DNA from: Lota lota
Taxonomy: Eukaryota > Chordata > Actinopteri > Gadiformes > Lotidae
Assembly (NCBI GenBank): GCA_026745465.1
Contig: JACYXH010000812.1
Location: 3,634,454 to 3,698,453 of the forward strand
DNA: 64,000 nucleotides
Direction: 5' to 3'
The position numbers were made by a program, and so were the translations under genes. The first letter of the stretch is position 1. Each line of letters starts with the position of its first letter. The notes under the pieces were generated by a model. That model ran no database searches, was not told the origin of the DNA, and saw nothing but the letters and a program-made list of their open reading frames with translations. Positions 62,001 through 64,000 of the stretch are shown here, one piece after another.

Positions 62001-63449
62001 GATTGCAATATATAACTGCTACATGACGCAAAGATACAGAAATATGACAAATTATAACAAATCCCTTGCAGTACAGATTTACATTTTCATGACACATGTA
62101 ACACTGTTTTGGCTGCTGTAGCAGATACAGATTTTCATACACTTGTGTGTTGTCTGTGTCCTTAGACCTCCTCTGTGAACTGGGTGGTCCCGCTGGCAGA
62201 CAGGGGGCGCTACGACGACCTCTTCCTCAAAACGGACGCAGACATGGACGGTCTGGTCACCGGTACAGAGGTCATAGAGATCTTCATGCTGTCCAGCCTG
62301 CCCCAGACCACACTGGCCCAGATATGGTGAGGCCTGAGAAAAATGAAACAGAAGCTAACAGGTTTTCTGCAACACAATCTCATTGTTATTCTGCTTTGTT
62401 GGCTCTGTTTCAAAATGATCTTTAATCAGAATATGACACGCTGTTCAGTTACATTTAAAAGATGGCACAGCCTGGCATATAACTTTGACACATAGCAGAC
62501 CCAGTATTCCTAAGGGTAACTTTGGATAGGAGTTTAACATACAAAACCCATATTGAAAAGACCATGGCAAAAGTGAGCACACAATGTCCTCCGCAAACTC
62601 ACCAGCATGAGATGGGGAGCAGGTCCAAGCACCCGACTCTCAACAGCACTCCCTCTCTGCTACTCTACTGATGAATATGCCTGGCCAGTATGGGGAAGAT
62701 CTGCACACGGGGAAAGGCAAAAACCTATCTCGATAGCCACACACCTCCACCAGAGAAGACCTGGCCATGTACACTCTACCGGCCCAGCTTTGTGTAAAGA
62801 AGTGAGCAAGCAGAGATGGACGTAGGTTACGAAAGAAGAAGTTATATAAAAAACAAAAATAAGTACTTTAACTCATAAGTTGCTGACGATTGCCGTTTTT
62901 GCACCTTGAAGTATATATTTATTGCTGAGTTTTCTTCTATGTAACTTGAAAATGTCCACAATTTAAAAAACATAAAATATCTATCTACAGATAGTGAGTA
63001 GCCTTGAACAATTATGGTGGGGAATTATTGACCTGCGGAAGTCTGGCACACCAAGAATGGCATTATGCTTACAATGGAGTTGTTGGAGATCACATGACTG
63101 GATTTGCACAGAAAATCCATGTACAGCGTCAACACTACGGTGTAGAACAAGGGTTTAATTGTTTAATTGTAAGAACACTTGATTCTCCTGAATATTGAGC
63201 ACAGACAGGAGATAAAATGTAAGTGTCAGGTTTTAGATGGAGGGGGAACACGGAGTCAAAAGGTCCTCTGCCGCTCTCCCCAGGGCCCTGGCGGACACCA
63301 AGCAGATGGGCAAGCTGAGCCGGGAGCAGTTTTCCCTGGCCATGTACCTGATCCAGCAGAAGGTCAGCCAGGGTGTGGACCCCCCACAGAGCCTCACCCC
63401 GGACATGATCCCCCCGTCGGAGCGGAGCGCGCCCACGGTCGCAGGCCCC
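59037..63449 (+). CDS. eps15l1: EPS15-like 1 (eps15l1), 5' part, eleven exons, runs off the window
   Basis: Clathrin-adaptor scaffold that binds NPF motifs. Exons: 59037-59063, 59504-59545, 59700-59789, 59881-59928, 60041-60136, 60286-60360, 60444-60569, 60661-60720, 60880-61155, 62166-62326 and 63284-63449, giving 389 codons so far in one frame. EH1 spans about 10-100 ([37 protein letters not shown]). EH2 spans about 127-220, with an intact EF-hand loop [15 protein letters not shown]3 spans about 281-375 ([35 protein letters not shown]). The linker has [19 protein letters not shown]. Exon 11 ends in phase 0 at a GTGAGT donor; the coiled coil, DPF repeats and UIMs must lie to the right. The ATG sits in ATATGGCGGC, a YY1-type motif. 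Confidence 0.94.
61156..62165. other. eps15l1 intron 9
   Basis: Unique AT-rich sequence. No repeat or exon recognised. Confidence 0.4.
62490..62830 (+). mobile_element. Degraded LINE reverse-transcriptase fragment
   Basis: Lies in eps15l1 intron 10. Translation gives [20 protein letters not shown] then [18 protein letters not shown], like the segment ALCYSxAEYxxPVWxRSxH near the end of many LINE ORF2 proteins. Upstream, in a broken frame, is a trace of the preceding block (ILKRPWQK). Stops and frame changes mark it as old. The clade was not determined. Confidence 0.55.
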
Positions 63450-64000
63450 GTGAGTCCTCGCGGCCCTCTGTTGCTCGCCTTAACGCCTCACACTGAGTTG
63501 TCGTTGAAATCATCACGTTTACATTAAAGTCAGATTCTTGTCCATAATCCAACAGTCTAATGGCTTGTGGATGCGATGAAGATTACTAAACTTGATGATT
63601 GCCTGATTTAAAAGCATACTTTTCACAGTAACAGTAAGCTTTCTCCAAAATGGGGCTTGGTGGTCTTAATGTATTAAATGTGACTCCATGTCACGGTTTG
63701 AATCAGAAGTTTCAGGGCAAATACTCATATGGTACAATATTGACACTATACCAAACTACAACGTATCTTGTATTATCTTATATTGTCATTTATAAGATAA
63801 TGGAAACATATTATATGAAAATATATATAAGGTTGGTGTGTGTATCTGTTTGAGGACACAGTTGGTGCCCAGACTACTGTTTCAGCTCTATAGCAGTGCT
63901 AGTTTAACAACCAGGGTGATACAACGGTATAGTTAATATTACTGCGGTTGTAATATATTGGCCATTAACGGTCTGGTTCCAAAACGATTAAAAGTGTTGC
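63450..64000. other. eps15l1 intron 11, cut by the window edge
   Basis: AT-rich unique sequence with no exon seen. Confidence 0.4.

Overview
This window is vertebrate nuclear DNA, almost certainly from a ray-finned (teleost) fish. The genes are split by GT-AG introns. Intergenic DNA is AT-rich and crowded with long (CA)n and (GA)n microsatellites, tRNA-derived SINEs and a fish-type LINE. The proteins read as teleost orthologues. The number and length of the pure dinucleotide arrays recall gadiform genomes, but that is only an inference.

Layout, left to right. (1) 635-1168 (+): last coding exon of an unidentified gene, followed by about 10 kb of repeat-rich DNA with a 1-kb 12-bp minisatellite at 4036-5085. 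(2) 11324-15359 (-): seven-exon lysyl oxidase of the LOX class. (3) 15.4-20.4 kb: no confident gene, but two plus-strand TATA-box promoter candidates. (4) 20511-22451 (-): seven-coding-exon nicotinamide riboside kinase (nmrk2). (5) 22.6-25.1 kb: intergenic, with one solo LTR fossil. (6) 26828-33314 (-): ten-coding-exon caytaxin (atcay), carrying a 5'-truncated LINE and a SINE in its introns. Its start-codon exon lies between two dinucleotide arrays. (7) 33.4-40.4 kb: repeat-rich intergenic DNA. (8) 40431-43490 (+): complexin-4-type gene (cplx4) with a C-terminal CaaX box, flanked by an inverted pair of about 180-bp repeats. (9) 47252-50645 (+): retinal homeobox gene (rx, RAX family), three exons. 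(10) 54969-57706 (+): nine-exon calreticulin ending in KDEL, with an exact ER-stress element upstream. (11) 59037 to beyond 63449 (+): first 11 exons of eps15l1 with three EH domains; the gene runs off the right edge.

The gene order makes sense. atcay, nmrk2 and a Rax2 gene lie together on human 19p13.3, CALR3 and EPS15L1 are neighbours on 19p13.1, and CPLX4 sits beside RAX on 18q21. The window therefore looks like an ancestral block from which human 19p13 and 18q21 pieces descend. cplx4 and rx are retina-related and share a 3.8-kb intergenic space with candidate regulatory blocks. The remaining genes serve extracellular matrix cross-linking (lox), NAD+ salvage (nmrk2), neuronal trafficking (atcay), ER folding (calr) and endocytosis (eps15l1). 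They share position rather than pathway. Exon limits were set by hand from GT/AG signals and reading-frame continuity. No alignment was run.
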